A stretch of DNA of 64,000 nt from Camillea tinctor (Eukaryota > Ascomycota > Sordariomycetes > Xylariales > Xylariaceae), in contig MU394062.1 in NCBI GenBank assembly GCA_022578605.1, positions 682,001 through 746,000 on the forward strand, given 5' to 3'. Under the pieces are notes generated by a model. The model was not told the DNA's origin. It made no database searches and saw nothing but the letters and a program-made list of their open reading frames with translations. Shown piece after piece: positions 33,273-46,513 of this stretch. Each line of letters opens with the position of its first letter. Position 1 is the first letter of the stretch. The translations under genes were made by a program, and so were the position numbers.

Positions 33273-36200
33273 GGCGGAATTTAGGTATCCTAGGTTTCGT
33301 AGTTTTGTGGTTTCGTAGACGAGGTTGCTATCCAGCCCAGTAAGAGTGAAGGTCCAGCTTGGAGGAGAGAAGAAGATGAAGATATAAGAGAACCATGGCG
33401 AGCCGGGTTCTAATAAAGAGCCCCTTAAATGATGCCGTGTACTCCCCGGTTAGCTGTTTCTGGATGAATCACTGTGCTTCAAAAATTCACGGTCTTCTGT
33501 CATACAGTATAGTCATGCACCTGTTCCATTGAGACCCCTCCTCATCCTTAGGTTCCCTCAAAACCGCACATCGATAGTCATTCCGTACATACATGGAACT
33601 GATGCCCATCTTACCCACCTGCGAACTCTTGTGTAATCAATCTATATTGTCTGTGGATCGCAGGGTTCGGGCCTGCCAAGATAGACGATGCTCTCTCCGT
33701 TGGATCCTTTATTTGATAGTCACTGTATTACCATACTAACTCCAAGTTTCTTTGTAACTGGCTACCCCGGAAGCTGAATTGTTTTTAGACAGATATTCCC
33801 TTAACAGTGCACACATACACTGCGAAAGAGGCTGGAATTATATGCCTGCCACCCCATATAAGAATGGTATAAAGCGATTCGACAGGCGGGTCGACCCGCC
33901 CACTTCGTTGATGTTGATTAGTGGTGCCGAGCCGGCCGACCCCGTTTTCTTCCCCATACAGAAGACACTTTCAGCTCGACAGGGATAGTTCTACCTGCTT
34001 GGCGACAGACCAAATCTCGTCATAAGTGGGAACATCAGTTTGAGGCTCCCTTCGCTTCACGCTGCTTTACCCATCCTGTCTGGTAGCTTGGGGTGGTTCA
34101 TCGGCTACAGACCTGAGCAATAAACCATCGACGGAGCCTTGTTATTTGCGAGACAAGGGACCAGAAAACAAAAAGAAAAGCTCACTCCCAATAGATGCTT
34201 ATTAGATGTGACCACCAAGGCCTCGATAGTTTGATATTAATTCTCAATCTTAGCATCCTGCAAGGTTACCACCATGTAGCTAGGATTTAGAGTCACATCA
34301 CGTACAGAGCGAAGGAGTCTGGTTCGATGATATACGCTATGTATGCCCATTGAATTATAGTCCCAGGAAACCCTACGTGATCGGCCTTACGTGATACGCT
34401 AGACTTTGCCGGTTCTCCCGGACCCCGAGATCTCACGAAACAAGACATCCTATTTTATGAGTATGCGGGGTTTATTAGGTCCCAAGGGGCCCGTGATTTT
34501 GTTGACCCGCGGCGGGGACGGAATTTTTTGGAACTTGACAATAGACCGAGTATGGAATACGGCATTCTTTAATATCTATGTAGGAAACTAACAAAGGGAG
34601 GTATTTAGGGGATACATTCTGTAATTCCCAATCATTGGAGCTTTAGTGTTTTCCAAACAGGCTTCAATGACCGAGTGTATGTCCAATATTTGGTCATAGA
34701 TAGCTAGATCTCCCGCCAGTAGTAACGGGAATCCGCATATGATAATGGACAAGAAACGTGTTACTATTTACAGCATGACATGAGCAGGTACCAAACATGA
34801 AGGCTGGCCTAGGTTTAGATGCTTGGCCCCCTCCCCCCTTCACTGGTATAATAAGACCATATATGTTCCCCCCAACAATGTGAAGTCATTCTAGGCTTAT
34901 CTCAATGCTACAGTATGTCGTGTACTGTTTGACTCGTTTTTAGGGGCTGGAGTGAATCACATGTGTGATAAGGATATGCCTAGTTTGAAGAAGAGGCCGC
35001 CAGCATCGCTCTTTGTAATAGGGATCCCAGATATTCACAACCAAGAAATGCATGGCCAATTTATTGGTTGTACAGCTTTTTACTCATTACGGGATCATAT
35101 AGGCGGCCTCAAAAGCCTCAATATCGCAATACTGTCCTGGATATCTAGCTCATCAAACCAAGACGGCTTCCTTCCCCGCCTCGGTTGAGTGGGATACCCA
35201 ACCCAGTAATCTAAGCGTAATCTTACCAGAGAGAAGCTTGAATACGATCCCAGATCTCCCTTGGCGTAGGCACTTGAGCGTCTACATTTCCATGCAGCTG
35301 CACTGTACCGGTCTGTGCTTTGATCTCAAAAAGCAGGATCGGGAACATAGTACTGATTCATTATCATTCATCTAAGGCCTCCAAACATTGCTCGGAGGCC
35401 CTATGGCTGCATAACCATAAGCCCAATGACAATGGCATGTATACCCGTCGCCCATGGAGGCGTGTGTGCTCACACTAAGTAATCATGCATATATATGTAG
35501 GTAGGTAAAGACGATATTCACGTACGTACATACACACATACATATGCGTAGATGCATAGGCGGGTCAACCGGAGCCCTTCAGCCTTCCATATATTCCGAC
35601 TATGGGACACCTGCATTGATGACTCAAGCAGCTAGCCGACGTACATGGCATCCATGGTGCCCACACCACAGCCGCAGGGCCGGTCACAAAAGCAACATGG
35701 TCCTAATGCAAGCTAGGCCTACACATATTTCCTGCGAAAGAAGGAGACTCAAGGCGTGGCTCCCGGATTGAGGCCTCTTCTATATTCAGTGGAATAGATC
35801 TGCGAACAATCTATATCCTACTGAGTTACCCACGCACGCCAAGGACCTAGGCTAAGCTTATAGGTAGGAGGCCCGTTTGGGAGAAGGAGGCTCCCACGAA
35901 AGCGGGATCAAGGCCTGAGAACTGGTTGAAAATATGAATGAGAGGCTTTCTATACCTCATGTGTGGATATTGTCAGGCCTCTAGTATAGCGGAAAATGGT
36001 AGCCTCTACCCATCTCTGTTTGTTTGATTGATGAATTCCGTCTACATGGGAATAGCCAAGCCAAGTCATATTATGTGTATAGGGGTATTACATAACCTAG
36101 GTAGGTATCAGGTAGTGAGTGCTGCTTTATCTGCACTATGAAAATATAACTTACACCCAGAGTACAAAAGAATATACTAAGCCATGCACTAAGTTCTGCC

Positions 36201-37039
36201 TTTATCCGTGACATATTATACCCAAGACTTCCTAGGCAAAGATGATGCCCAAAATATAGACTAAGGGGTATGTAGCCGTGATATTTTGTGGGTTGAGGTA
36301 AGTAGCACTACTATGTATGCAGGTCCATGCTTTATGTATCTACCTAATACATATAGGGGAGAGGTAGAATTACTTCTAATAGGAGAGATTCTGTTTGCCA
36401 GCTGCCGACACCCAGGCCCGATCATGTACATGTGAAATTCAGGAGTTGAAGGTACCTAAGTATATTCATACCCGATCTACTATGTAGGTAACGTCAGTAA
36501 GTATCTAAGTACCTAGGGTGACGTCTTAGTTCTTATAAGAGGGCAAGTACTATGTACCAGGTAGACAATCAACTGTCTATTAAGTTAACAACTTGAGAAG
36601 GTACGTGTAACTAGGTGCCTTTGCCTTAGGTAGGTTAAGACAAGCGTTACTTCCATCTTCATCTAGGTTTCAATAGATACTCAGCATTGCATTACATCAT
36701 TGCGTGCAACCTGAAGAAGGGCAACCCCTGGGACTCTTAACCCCTACCTTAGTAGGTACCAGGTAACCTACCTACCTACATACTTACCTCACTCACTTTG
36801 GAAAAGAAAAACACCTACACTTACCAAAAACATACACAGAAAACACCTTCGTTTGACACATCTCACACGCATCGCCAATATTAAGCTAGGAAGTTATTCT
36901 AAAAACTCTAGTACGTACGTATATTATTCTTCATCTTCTTTTCCACACCAGAGATATTTGTTAAACACTAATCTCTCATCCTTTCTGTTGTATAGTACCT
37001 CCCTACCATCCAGCCCTCGGGCTGTCCCCCATCACCAGG
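33273..37039. other. 3.8-kb gene desert
   Basis: No frame shows coding composition or plausible splice structure. The left 200 bases are the WW-gene promoter. The middle is mixed-composition DNA with no repeat I could align. From 36050 to 36780 TAGGTAC/GTACCTA words are dense, and 36780-37030 is an A/C-rich leader to the next gene. An unrecognised non-coding RNA cannot be excluded. Confidence 0.45.
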
Positions 37040-40000
37040 ATGCAATTTGTCCCAGCTTCCTACGGTTTCCGGGCCTCTGGTGCCCTCCTTAGGGCATTTC
37101 CCACCTGGCGTGCACCCGAATCTGCACCGGTCTCCGATACCCAGTCAATAGCAGCCCCTTCGACCCGCAGCAGTGCCATCAACCTAGTAGAGGAGCCTTT
37201 CGAGTTTTATATGAGTTGTCAGTGGTTGCTTGACCCTGACGCCCTTGGTGACTATTTCACCGCACTACGTGGTACACTGAAGGTATGTTGAAGTATTGAG
37301 GAACCCGACTTTCCATCCTATGCAATGTTATGAGTGCCTGACACATCAATATGAAAGAAAACGGAACTCATTTTTGATCCAATACTTGGTGGATTCAAAA
37401 TTCGGTGCTTGCCACGCGATCATGATAAAGTCGTTGCTCAGGCTATGACAGAATTGGACAGGATACTCATTGATGAGCTCAAGAAGGGACCGGTGAGAAC
37501 TCTATCATTACACTCGTTGTTTGGGCCAATTATTTAACAGGCACCAGGACGGACATCCAAGGATCAGCCAGATTGGCTATTGGCGCCTTGGGGGCGGCTT
37601 TACCCCCGAGGAGCTTGAAGAGTACAAGAGGTTTACATATCCTCATGAGATAGCTCACTGCAAGCATCAAGGCACCTGGCATCGTCCTGAAAGCTTAGCT
37701 GCTAATGGACTATCTGCGAAAGACCTCTTGCCTGCCGATGTGCTATCATGCTTGCAACAGGCTACCGCCACTACGCTATTCATCAGTTGCGATGGGTCCA
37801 CTGTCTATATTGGAGCAAAGTCAGATTCGGGACTGTCTGCAGCAAAGAGAAAACTCGATAATCTGTCAGCCCTCTTCGTGAGTCGAATTCATAACACTTT
37901 GACATTTCGCCCTCCTGGTCGCGTATTATTCTAACCTTTTGGAAGTCATTGCCGATGGAAAGCGAACCTCAATTCCAATGCTTCCTTTTTGACAAAGGCG
38001 GTTCTAAAATAAACAACAAATTGGTTCTTCAGTACTTGTCTCACGTGGACAATCATATTTTGAAGACCTATTACCTAGATCGGACATGCTATCGATCCCT
38101 GAACCGTTCCTATAGACTTCTTTTCGAGAAAGGCGTTGTTGTCAGCCGACTAGCTACTGACAGAGAGAAACATGGATTTCTAGCGGCAGTGGGTAAAGAA
38201 GAAGCAACACAGCAATATGAAGCATTTAGCACAGATGCTTGGAAATACAGAGCTAAGCAAGACTATGGAAATCAAGGAGATGATAGTCCTCCACTGACAG
38301 AATCGCTGTCATTGAACGATTTCGGGATTGGAGCTGACAAATTTCATACAGACCAAAATCCTCTAGTAGAGACTTGGGTGTCCCATCTTCCTGATTTCAA
38401 GCCACAACGTCTCAAATCTGTATTGAGCAGTATGGAGGAGATGGATAATTTGCGAAAACTCGGTACAGAGTCGGATAACAATAGGAGGAGATCTCCCCTA
38501 GCGATGAATCGAATGCTAGCCCAGGACGACAACAGAACTATATTAGCTTGTGAAGGTTCTGGTACATCAAGTCCCGAATCTGTGCCTGGCCATCTCTCTA
38601 CTTCTACAGAAAAATACCGATCAAGTCCCCAGGCTTCATCCTGCCACGGTACATTGATAGATTTCGTCAGCACCGAGGAGCAAGTTTCTTCTGAAGAAAT
38701 GCTTGCAACTACTAGAGACTATGACTTAATTTCACCAACGGTAGAAGACAAAATGTCAACAGGAACTCGCAATTCAAACAAAGAAATGGAGACAGGATTA
38801 GATGTTTTACTGGCGGATCTATTGGACGTGTCGAGTTCTACTACTTCTACACGTTCTGAGAGAATATCGGCTGGGACAAACGTTGAAAAGTCAGAACTCC
38901 GCAACGAAAAGGCGCACAACACTCCAAAAACAAGTGGTTCTATCAACAATCGTATGAAATGGGCTGAGAACGACCCCTTTGCTAATGTTTGGCAAGGGGC
39001 TCGTTCTGTAGATGTCTCCGGGGGAATTCTAGGAACCCCCTATCCACAATTACTAACAGATGACGAGATGGCATCTCGATCGTATCATAACACAATGCAT
39101 CAACAGGCAGGTTCTCGGAAGGGAACTCCCAAGAATCCACAATCTGAGTTGATGCTAGCCATCAATGAGAAGCTTGTCACCATGATGCGCCCCCTCGAAC
39201 TGATGCCGGGACTATTGTCATTCAAAGTGGATCTAGGGCGGTTCTGTTTCACCAAGATTAACCCAATGCATGTGCAATTACCAGACTCCGAGATCCAACC
39301 ACGGCACCATGAACTCCATGGTCTCCAGGAGTCCTTGAACAGACGTCATATCACCCCACAAGACGTCTTGTTTACTAAGATAATCACAACTCATGGAGGA
39401 GATGCCAATTTCATTGCCAATTTGAAGGGTACCAATGGCCAAGAAAAGTGGTGTCTTTATTCCCGTCGCACTATTTATGAAGTCACATGCACGATCACAT
39501 CCGAGGATAGTACTATATTCTCATTTGTTATCGACATTGACGGTACAACGTTCGAGCAAAACATTCGACAAACTGACCAGAATTCTTGGTCACTGGGAGT
39601 GCATGTCATGAAGCACTCCTGGGACTTCCAAATATCCCTTGCCTCGTCTATAAATTTAGACAACCATTTTGAGACTTTTGCCAAAGACCTTGTGCACTCC
39701 ACTCGTATCTTGTAAGTGGGCCTCGTCAGTATGTCCATACCCAATGTACCTTCCTAACGTGATATTACAGGCCACAGAGCAGAGGACCACCTGTATTAGA
39801 ATTTACCAATAAGGATGCGTATCAAGTGAAGATATGCCACGTTCGGACGCGCAACATTGCCTCATACAATCTACAAGATCACAATGAAGATATTCTTTCA
39901 CCCAGCAGTGGGCTTGACAGAAACATCCTAGAAATCTCTGAGGTTTGGGACATGAGAGAATCTATCGTGTCTCAGACAGAAGAAGCTTCGATCATCAAAT

Positions 40001-40365
40001 TTGAGAAGTCCCCTGGAAACCAACGAGCTGGGGAAGCAGATATGTGGTACGAAGTTTCAATTCGATCGAGTCTGATATCCACCGCCCTGGCAGAGAACCG
40101 AAATCTTGAATTTGGCGACAAATGTCACTGGTCTGCTGAGGAGTTCCAAAAGTCAGGTGCATTTGACAGCCTTATCAGCACAGCTACGGAAATGGTCGAG
40201 TCTATAGATGGGATTGGGTATTGGGGGGACAACTTCCAAGATACCCTCATCCACGGTGTACCTCCATCTAGCATAGGAGAAATCGAAGCTAGGAAAAGAG
40301 GCATTCCGCCGAAGCCGCCTAAGGCCGAAGCACCCCTGCGAAACTGGAAGAGAGAATACTGGTGA
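37040..40365 (+). CDS. Uncharacterised 1022-aa protein, possible KH-like repeats, possible mitochondrial presequence
   Basis: Five exons: 37040-37282, 37358-37492, 37548-37877, 37946-39711 and 39771-40365. The exon 3 acceptor must be the CCAG at 37544-37547; the earlier CAG at 37538-37540 leads to a stop. Residues 1-25 contain Arg, Ala and Ser with no acidic residue until Glu27, so they could be a mitochondrial targeting sequence. Two short segments look like KH-type repeats: ILGGFKIRCLP followed by KVVAQAMTELDRIL (about 90-120), and TVYIGAKSDSGLSAAKRKLDNL (about 212-235). These may bind RNA, but I cannot confirm it. The centre (about 340-600) is Ser/Thr-rich and disordered. The C-terminal 350 residues are folded with many beta-like stretches (IFSFVIDIDGTTF), ending KPPKAEAPLRNWKREYW. 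Base composition is more AT-rich than in other genes here. Family unknown to me. Confidence 0.7.
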
Positions 40366-41557
40366 ACCGACCTGTTAGCTATTTCCGCTGACTCGAAGCA
40401 AGATTTGCTATTGCTTTCCATCTGAAAAATTACGCCTCTCTAGTTTGTAATCTCTTAGGATGATGCGAGGGTGGAACGGGGTATTAGGGACAAGAAAAAA
40501 AGGGTATGCCCTATTGTTGCTCAACTACGTACTATATTTGTTGCTATCCTGTTTTCTACATGTCGGAGTCATAGGTACACTTCGAGCTCATTCGAGTTCT
40601 AGATACGTCGTCAATAAAAACGGGGTTTGGTTGGTGTAAGATATTTTCCTTATCCTGCTAACTAGTGATTAGAATACTCATGCATAGGTTACCAGCTACG
40701 CCTACCTACATAGAGTCAGTAGCAAAGTTCTCGATATAGAAAAGTCCTAAAATTACGTAGTGAAAGAGTGAGTAGGTATTTAGGGGGTGGGAGGAGGGGT
40801 TAACTAAGTTTATCATTTTCCTCGATAAATATTTCCTCTCTGGCATGGTGGCCTAGGCACTATACCTACCCAACCCCTATTTTATTCTCTAGGGAGTTTA
40901 TAATACCATCCCTCCTCATGACATCAAGCCTTATATAATGTTAAATAATATGTTTACGCAGGGTGGGATGATAGTCTAATTTACCCTTTCTTGTTTGTCT
41001 TGAATTCGTATTTTCACTTCTCCAGTATAGGTCCACGGATACTTATATATTTATATCTACTACTATACTCTATATAATATATCCCTACTCCCGTCTCTCT
41101 TCAGCCTTTCGCCTGCCCCCCTTTGTCTACTTCCCCCTCTCCTCTCCTTTCTCCCATATCCTCCATCTATAAAAAAAAACGACAAACACGAAACCCCGAA
41201 AACGAAAAAAAAAAAGGGAGGTTGACCAAAAACGCTTTTCCCCCTCCTTTTGTTTCGAATAAAACGATACTTTCCCATAGTTTTGACCTCAAGGAGACCA
41301 AAACCAAACCCAAAAAGCAAAGTTAACACATAGGAAACGGGATAGGAAAACGCGGTGCAATGCCAGTAACAAGCCAGAGTGTAAAAAAAAGCATATAGTA
41401 GAAGACCTATCTCTCAGGTCGTCATACTCCTCTCCCTCCCCCTCGAGCGAAAACTCCGGGTCCGCTAGAACCTGATCCAAGCCCCCCTCCTAGCTGCCGA
41501 GGTACTCCCCCCTTTCTCGCCACCAACAGCAGTGCGTTTGCGGCCGCGCCTCCTCCC
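40366..41557. other. Convergent 3' spacer before verprolin gene
   Basis: 1.19 kb between converging genes. It is AT-rich with A-runs (41171-41180, 41207-41216) and TACCTACC words, and has no coding frame. I see no gene. Confidence 0.5.
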
Positions 41558-43049
41558 CTAGAGCGCGCTGAGGTCGAGGGGGACGCTGCTCCCCCTGCCG
41601 GCGCGGTAGCGCTTGGCGCCGCCCTGGAAGGGGCGGGGCTTGGGCAGCATGCTCTCGTCGGTGAACTTCCAGCGGGGGTCGTGCACGATATAGCGCTCGC
41701 CAGGCGGGGCGTTGCGGGGGCTCGTGAGGCCGCCGCCCGTGAGCTGCGGGCTCAGCGCTTTGGCGCTGCCCCCGCCGTTGGGCGGCGCGAGGGTGTACGA
41801 GCTGGCGTCGAGCATCGAGTTGCGCAGGTTGGAGCTGGTCCGCTGCCGCCCCGAGGTGACGTCCCGCGGGGGCGGGGGGATCGAGGATGGAGGTGAGGGC
41901 GCGGAGGCGGGGGGTGGTGGGGGAGGTGGGACGGGAGAGGAGCGGCCGCTGGCGCGCATGGCGGCGGCGACGGCGATGTTGGTTGATGATGCGCTGGCGG
42001 AGGGGGCGGGCGGAGGCGGAGGAGGTGGCTGTGATCGTGATGGAGCGCTGGGCGGGCGTGGAGCCGAAGTTGGGGGAGGTGGGGGAGGTGCCGGGGGTGC
42101 CGGAGCCGATGATGGGGGTGGTGGAGGTGGGGCGGGCGGAGCCGGTGCTGAAGATGGAGGAGGTGGCGGTGCTGGAGCCCCGGGTAAAGGAGGAGGTTGG
42201 AAAGGCGAACTCGCCATCGAAGAAGGCTTCTTAGAGCTTGGTGGCGGCGGGGGCTTTTTGCCTATAGGGGGTGGGGGTCCTTTCGTTGAGGCAGATGATA
42301 GTGGCCGCGGCGAGTTGTTGATCGTCTTCCTGAGATGTGCTACAGATGGTTGAACTGGCGGTATGGCCGGAGCCGATATTGCAGGAGCCGACGGTGCTGC
42401 ACGTCCTGGGATAGCGGGGGCGCTTCCTATAGGGGGTCTCGGCAAGGTGGGTGGTTTAGGGGCTGATGACTCATGCTCGGATCGGTACGAAGCGTCTTGG
42501 TTTGCTACAGATCGATGTCAGTAAATAACAAAACAGCAAGTCAAATAATATGGAGGAATTTGTGCTCTACCTCCGGTATCTACGCCTCCACCCCGTTTCT
42601 TGAGCTTCGGCATGCCGCCGGCAAAGAGGCCTCCAAGTTGCGGCGCGGACTCGGTCACGGCACTGCTGTCTCGGCCAACTGGATCACTGTCGTTCCTTGA
42701 CCGGTTGGTAGGAATCGCTGGTGCTTTGCCAAAACCTGGGACAGGAGGTGCTCCCCCGATAGGCGGACCGCCGCCGCCTCCTCCTGAGGAGTTCGCCACC
42801 TGAGGGGCAGATCGATCATTTGTGACGGTCTTCTTTAACGCCCTACCCTTAGCGATGTCGCCAAGCAACGCACCCTAACTTCGTATTAGCAACTAAGCAC
42901 GGACCGGTGAGATGACAACGACAGTAATGACGACATACTCGGCCAGCGCCTGCGGGGGGTCTTGACGGCAAACCTCCGGGTGGTGGTGGTGGGGGTGGTG
43001 GCCCTCCTATGCCTGGAGGAGGCGGCGGTGGAGGTGGTGGAGGGGGCAT
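41558..43049 (-). CDS. VRP1: Verprolin / WIP-family actin regulator
   Basis: 453 aa from exons 43049-42939, 42874-42571 and 42504-41558. It begins with a run of prolines (MPPPPP...GIGGPPPP). Exon 2 opens with a WH2 actin-binding motif, ALLGDIAKGRALKKTV, matching the LLxxIxxGxxLKK consensus. The protein then continues with repeated PPPPP/APxPP profilin- and SH3-binding tracts. The C-terminus (RYIVHDPRWKFTDESMLPKP, RPFQGGAKRYRAGRG) matches the domain by which WIP/Vrp1 binds WASP/Las17. Vrp1 recruits Las17 and myosin I to cortical actin patches for endocytosis and polarised growth. The order proline start - WH2 - proline-rich centre - C-terminal WASP-binding region is complete. The proline tracts produce long Gly-rich ORFs on the opposite strand that are not genes. 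Confidence 0.9.
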
Positions 43050-46000
43050 TTCGACGGCGGTGGGTTATTATACTCTGGTTATGGCGGTAAATAATAAAAG
43101 AAAGCGAGGTGTCGGTAGTATAAGTTGGTACGATGGCGTGGTCAAAGGAGGGTTTTCTTGAATTCAACAGGCTGCAGCTTTTCGGCTCGGTTCGACTCGA
43201 ATGAGAAGGAATGGTAATTTCGATTTGACGCCGTGGAAATTGTCTCACGGAACTGTTAAAAATAAATGGAATATATTCGGTTCGGTCACTGAAATAATTA
43301 CGTTTTTTTAAAAAACAATAAAGCAAAGCCACCACTAATCGTAGACGTGACAGCGGGTTTGGTTTGTGGTGTAAGAGAAATAAAGGTGAGGGAGGAAATG
43401 AAGATACGAAGAAGAAGATACGGAGACAAGACATGGAAACCTTGTAAGTACGAGAGTTCGCGCCTTGTCGTCACCTTGTGGCGCGGGCTTTGTGTGGCGT
43501 ACATACCCCTGTGGCGCAAAGGTTTAGCTAAGATTCCCTGCTCGTAGGCATAAAACGGACAAGATTAGATCGAGCTACCTATGCTGCCTCGATTAGGTAA
43601 TTCCCAATTCCGATCATTTGGGGACTTGTAACTGGAACCATGATCCAAGGTTGTGTCGTACAATTCTATTCGGTAACTGCACGAGCTAGAATACCTATAA
43701 AGCACCTTTCTCACCCACGTGGTTCCCTACCTATAACTTATAAGTCAATATCTTACCCATCTCATGAAAAAACCTAATATACCTTACTCTTTCAACTTGG
43801 TTTAAATTGATGGTAGGTCAGTTACTAACCAAACTAGGTCACTATTGACTTATATATGAGATACCTTAGGTACCTAGGTAAGTAAAACTTCTTTCTACGT
43901 ATTTTCAAACACTCTTCTCCGATCTAAATAGGATGTTTTCCTTTCTCACGCTTCTTACATAAATCAGATCGCGAGATCGTTTTTTTCCGAGTCCAAAAAC
44001 AAAATATAACATTTACAATACAACATTTCAGATGCGATATCGGAACAAGCCAAAACTCCGCTCGGGCTCTCTTCACGCTAGTTACGCTGCAAATGTATAC
44101 TTTATCGGTGTTATTGCTGTTGTTTAGAGGAGGAGAAGGTCCGAATTTTATCCTAAACAAGCAAAGACCTAAACATCACAGACAACGAACTCGAGCCGTC
44201 GTCAAGCTAGTTAGTGATGTCAACCTCAATTCAACTACCTGAGCTACTGCTACTCACTCTCGGAATAGTGACAACGGCTAGCCTCGGGTCTGCGGGATAC
44301 AATCCGCGCTGGTTAGGTATCCTCGTGTAGACCAGATGGATGGATTAGAATAGTTGACCTGTCGGGAGCTCCATGCCGATACTTGTCGATGTCTGGTGGC
44401 ACCTAGGTATGTAGCAGCTGCTTGGTCCCCCCATGTGTAGTATTCGCTAAGTATCGAAAGCTGTTTGACTAATTCCTAGACCGTTACTGGCTACCCACAT
44501 TATGTAGGTAACTCAATATATAGTCCTCTCATATTGGCACAAGAAACGAGCCAAATGCCTCCCGGGTAAATATGGGACTTGCTAACTATACCTGTCATTC
44601 TCCTGTTGATCAATTTCTTCCGTGTAAGCATCTACTCTCAACATGGGGCAATAAGCCTTTTGCTGTAGATGATGCTACCTTTAAAGTAGCTTGTCATGTC
44701 TCCTTGGGCTATACTTTTAAGCCTCTTGTTCGAGCATTGGTAAACTCCGTATATATATAAAACAGCAAGTTATATTATACAGGACAGATCTAGCTAAGAA
44801 CCTAGTTGTTATACAGGAAACCAGAACTCATACAAATCTAACTGAGGTATTAGGTGCTTAACTTACAAATTACAACGCGCCAGGCACGCCTTAAAGAAAA
44901 CCGATTGTATTATTGGCTCAGTATATCATTAGAGGTCGGAAAGTGATCCGCTTCCACGCTTCCACCAGCCCGATTGTCGAGTGATCCATTACGCCGCCCC
45001 GCTTGGTGTGTAGCATTTGGTAACAAGAAGCGAGTGTATACATGGTGTTATTAATAGTCAGTGATGCCGTTGGACGATAAATAGAAAATGTCTTAATTGG
45101 AAAAGAACTAATCTGATGACTCATGCGGCCTCGACCCCAACTTTGTCAATCTCCCGTTCAAAGTCGAATTGACTAATGATTTTAGGGCTTAGGACGAGTC
45201 ACTTGCTTCCGGTTCGGCGACAGGGGGCGGAAAAACTGATCTGATTTCAGATCCATGGGGTGGAGTACCTAGCTGGAGCTGAAGCTGGGGCAGGAGAGCT
45301 AGCTTTCAAGGTTGCTAGGCTAGGTTAGTCTAGTTATTGAGACCTGTGGACATCAGGGTGACGATACATCATTTCAAGTAACCTACACTACCTAGTATGT
45401 ATACTTAGTGTGTATACCTAGGTATCATAGCCTTCTGCTTACCAAGCTGAGAACTCGAAACTTCGATGCTGTTATATTGTGTACATAATACGCAATAACA
45501 GAAAATAGTAAAAGTGGAATCATGTGAAGATTGAACTAACCCAAGATTTAAGAAAATGACGCGACTTTTGAAGCATCACATCTTATAGACGGTCTGCCGA
45601 TGACTAGGAACGGTGAAGCAAAGGCTCTCTTCAGTGGTCTGTCTCAGTGCAACATAGCAGCCTAATTGACAAGGTAATACACGACAGACAACAGGGGTGA
45701 GATGCAGTCATCAGCACACGCCCTTCGCATTCGTCACCTTCTGGTAAAGCAGGGTCTACAAGTGCTATGTTTCGCTACTGCGCCGACCCAGCCACATGAG
45801 CCGGCTTTAGTTCACCGGAACTACTATGTACAGAGCCCACTCCTAACAACGGAATACCAGGTTTGTATAGATCATCTGGGATGGGGTTTCCCGGTTTCCT
45901 AAACCGTAGGATGTTTAGATCGGACAGCAGTAAGACGGTGTTAGTCATAAGTAGGCATCTGGTATAGAATATTTTGTATAAGTAAATGCCATTTTCGCCT

Positions 46001-46210
46001 CAGATTATTGAAGGAAATGTTGATTTAGAAATATCGTCATCGAATAGCAATAAAGATAGCAATATCAAACCTTACTACATCTTAGTTGAAAGATTAAAGA
46101 GTACAACAAACAAAGAGAGAAGAACTCAAATTTCAGAAAATAATCAAAACCCACCACCAAACCCATATAATATTTTATATACAAGTCAAGCACCAAACCC
46201 CTTATCCATC
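43050..46210. other. 3.2-kb spacer without recognisable gene
   Basis: The verprolin promoter side lies at 43050-43500. The remainder is AT-rich with TACCTAGG words (43866, 45415) and a GATCTGATTTCAGATC near-palindrome at about 45238-45253. The few ORFs above 60 codons have no coding character. I see no gene. Confidence 0.45.
46164..46181 (+). promoter_or_regulatory. TATA-rich core promoter of small CxxC protein gene
   Basis: CATATAATATTTTATATA lies about 30-47 bases before the ATG at 46211, followed by an A/C-rich leader. It supports starting the gene at 46211 instead of the in-frame ATG at 45986, which would place this AT-rich element inside the coding sequence. Confidence 0.45.
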
Positions 46211-46513
46211 ATGTGTAAAAACTGTCAAAACACCTACGCGGCCTCCCTCACCCCGGCCTCTATGGCCATCACCAACCCAGCGCTGGTCTGGTCCCAAGTC
46301 CAAGAGCAGAAGCGGATCACGGCCGCCTCCAGCCCAGCTGCCAAAGCCTCCCAGTGTGCTGGTTCCTCTTCTTCGTCGGCCCCGACCACCACAAAAGCTT
46401 CCGACGCCGCTTCTATCCTATCCAAGTCCACGACCGTCTCCTACGACAAAGACGCCGCGCCCAAGCCCAAGAAGTCGATGCGAGAGCGCATAAAGGATGC
46501 CTGGGGAAACTAG
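46211..46513 (+). CDS. Small 100-aa protein with N-terminal CxxC
   Basis: A single-exon ORF of 100 codons. It starts MCKNCQNTY (CxxC, possible metal ligand or disulphide), has a helical middle (ALVWSQVQEQKRITAA), then a Ser/Ala/Thr-rich linker, and ends in a basic amphipathic tail KPKKSMRERIKDAWGN. Composition switches from AT-rich to GC-rich exactly at this start, which argues it is the true one; the frame is open upstream to 45986 but encodes low-complexity Asn/Ser-rich sequence. No signal peptide. I do not recognise a named family; the RERIKDAW tail resembles tails I associate with small fungal stress-type proteins, which is only an impression. Confidence 0.6.
   Translation: MCKNCQNTYAASLTPASMAITNPALVWSQVQEQKRITAASSPAAKASQCAGSSSSSAPTTTKASDAASILSKSTTVSYDKDAAPKPKKSMRERIKDAWGN

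Noticed and set aside
37541..37620. Alternative exon 3 frame of the 1022-aa gene (DQPDWLLAPWG...)
   Set aside because: Using the earlier CAG acceptor leads to a stop after about 25 codons; the acceptor six bases downstream restores a 110-codon open exon.
41681..42353. Gly-rich ORFs on + opposite verprolin
   Set aside because: Polyglycine is the mirror of verprolin's proline codons.
45986..46210. N-terminal extension of the small CxxC protein
   Set aside because: The extension is Asn/Ser/Lys low complexity over AT-rich DNA containing a TATA-like element; the GC shift and leader favour the start at 46211.
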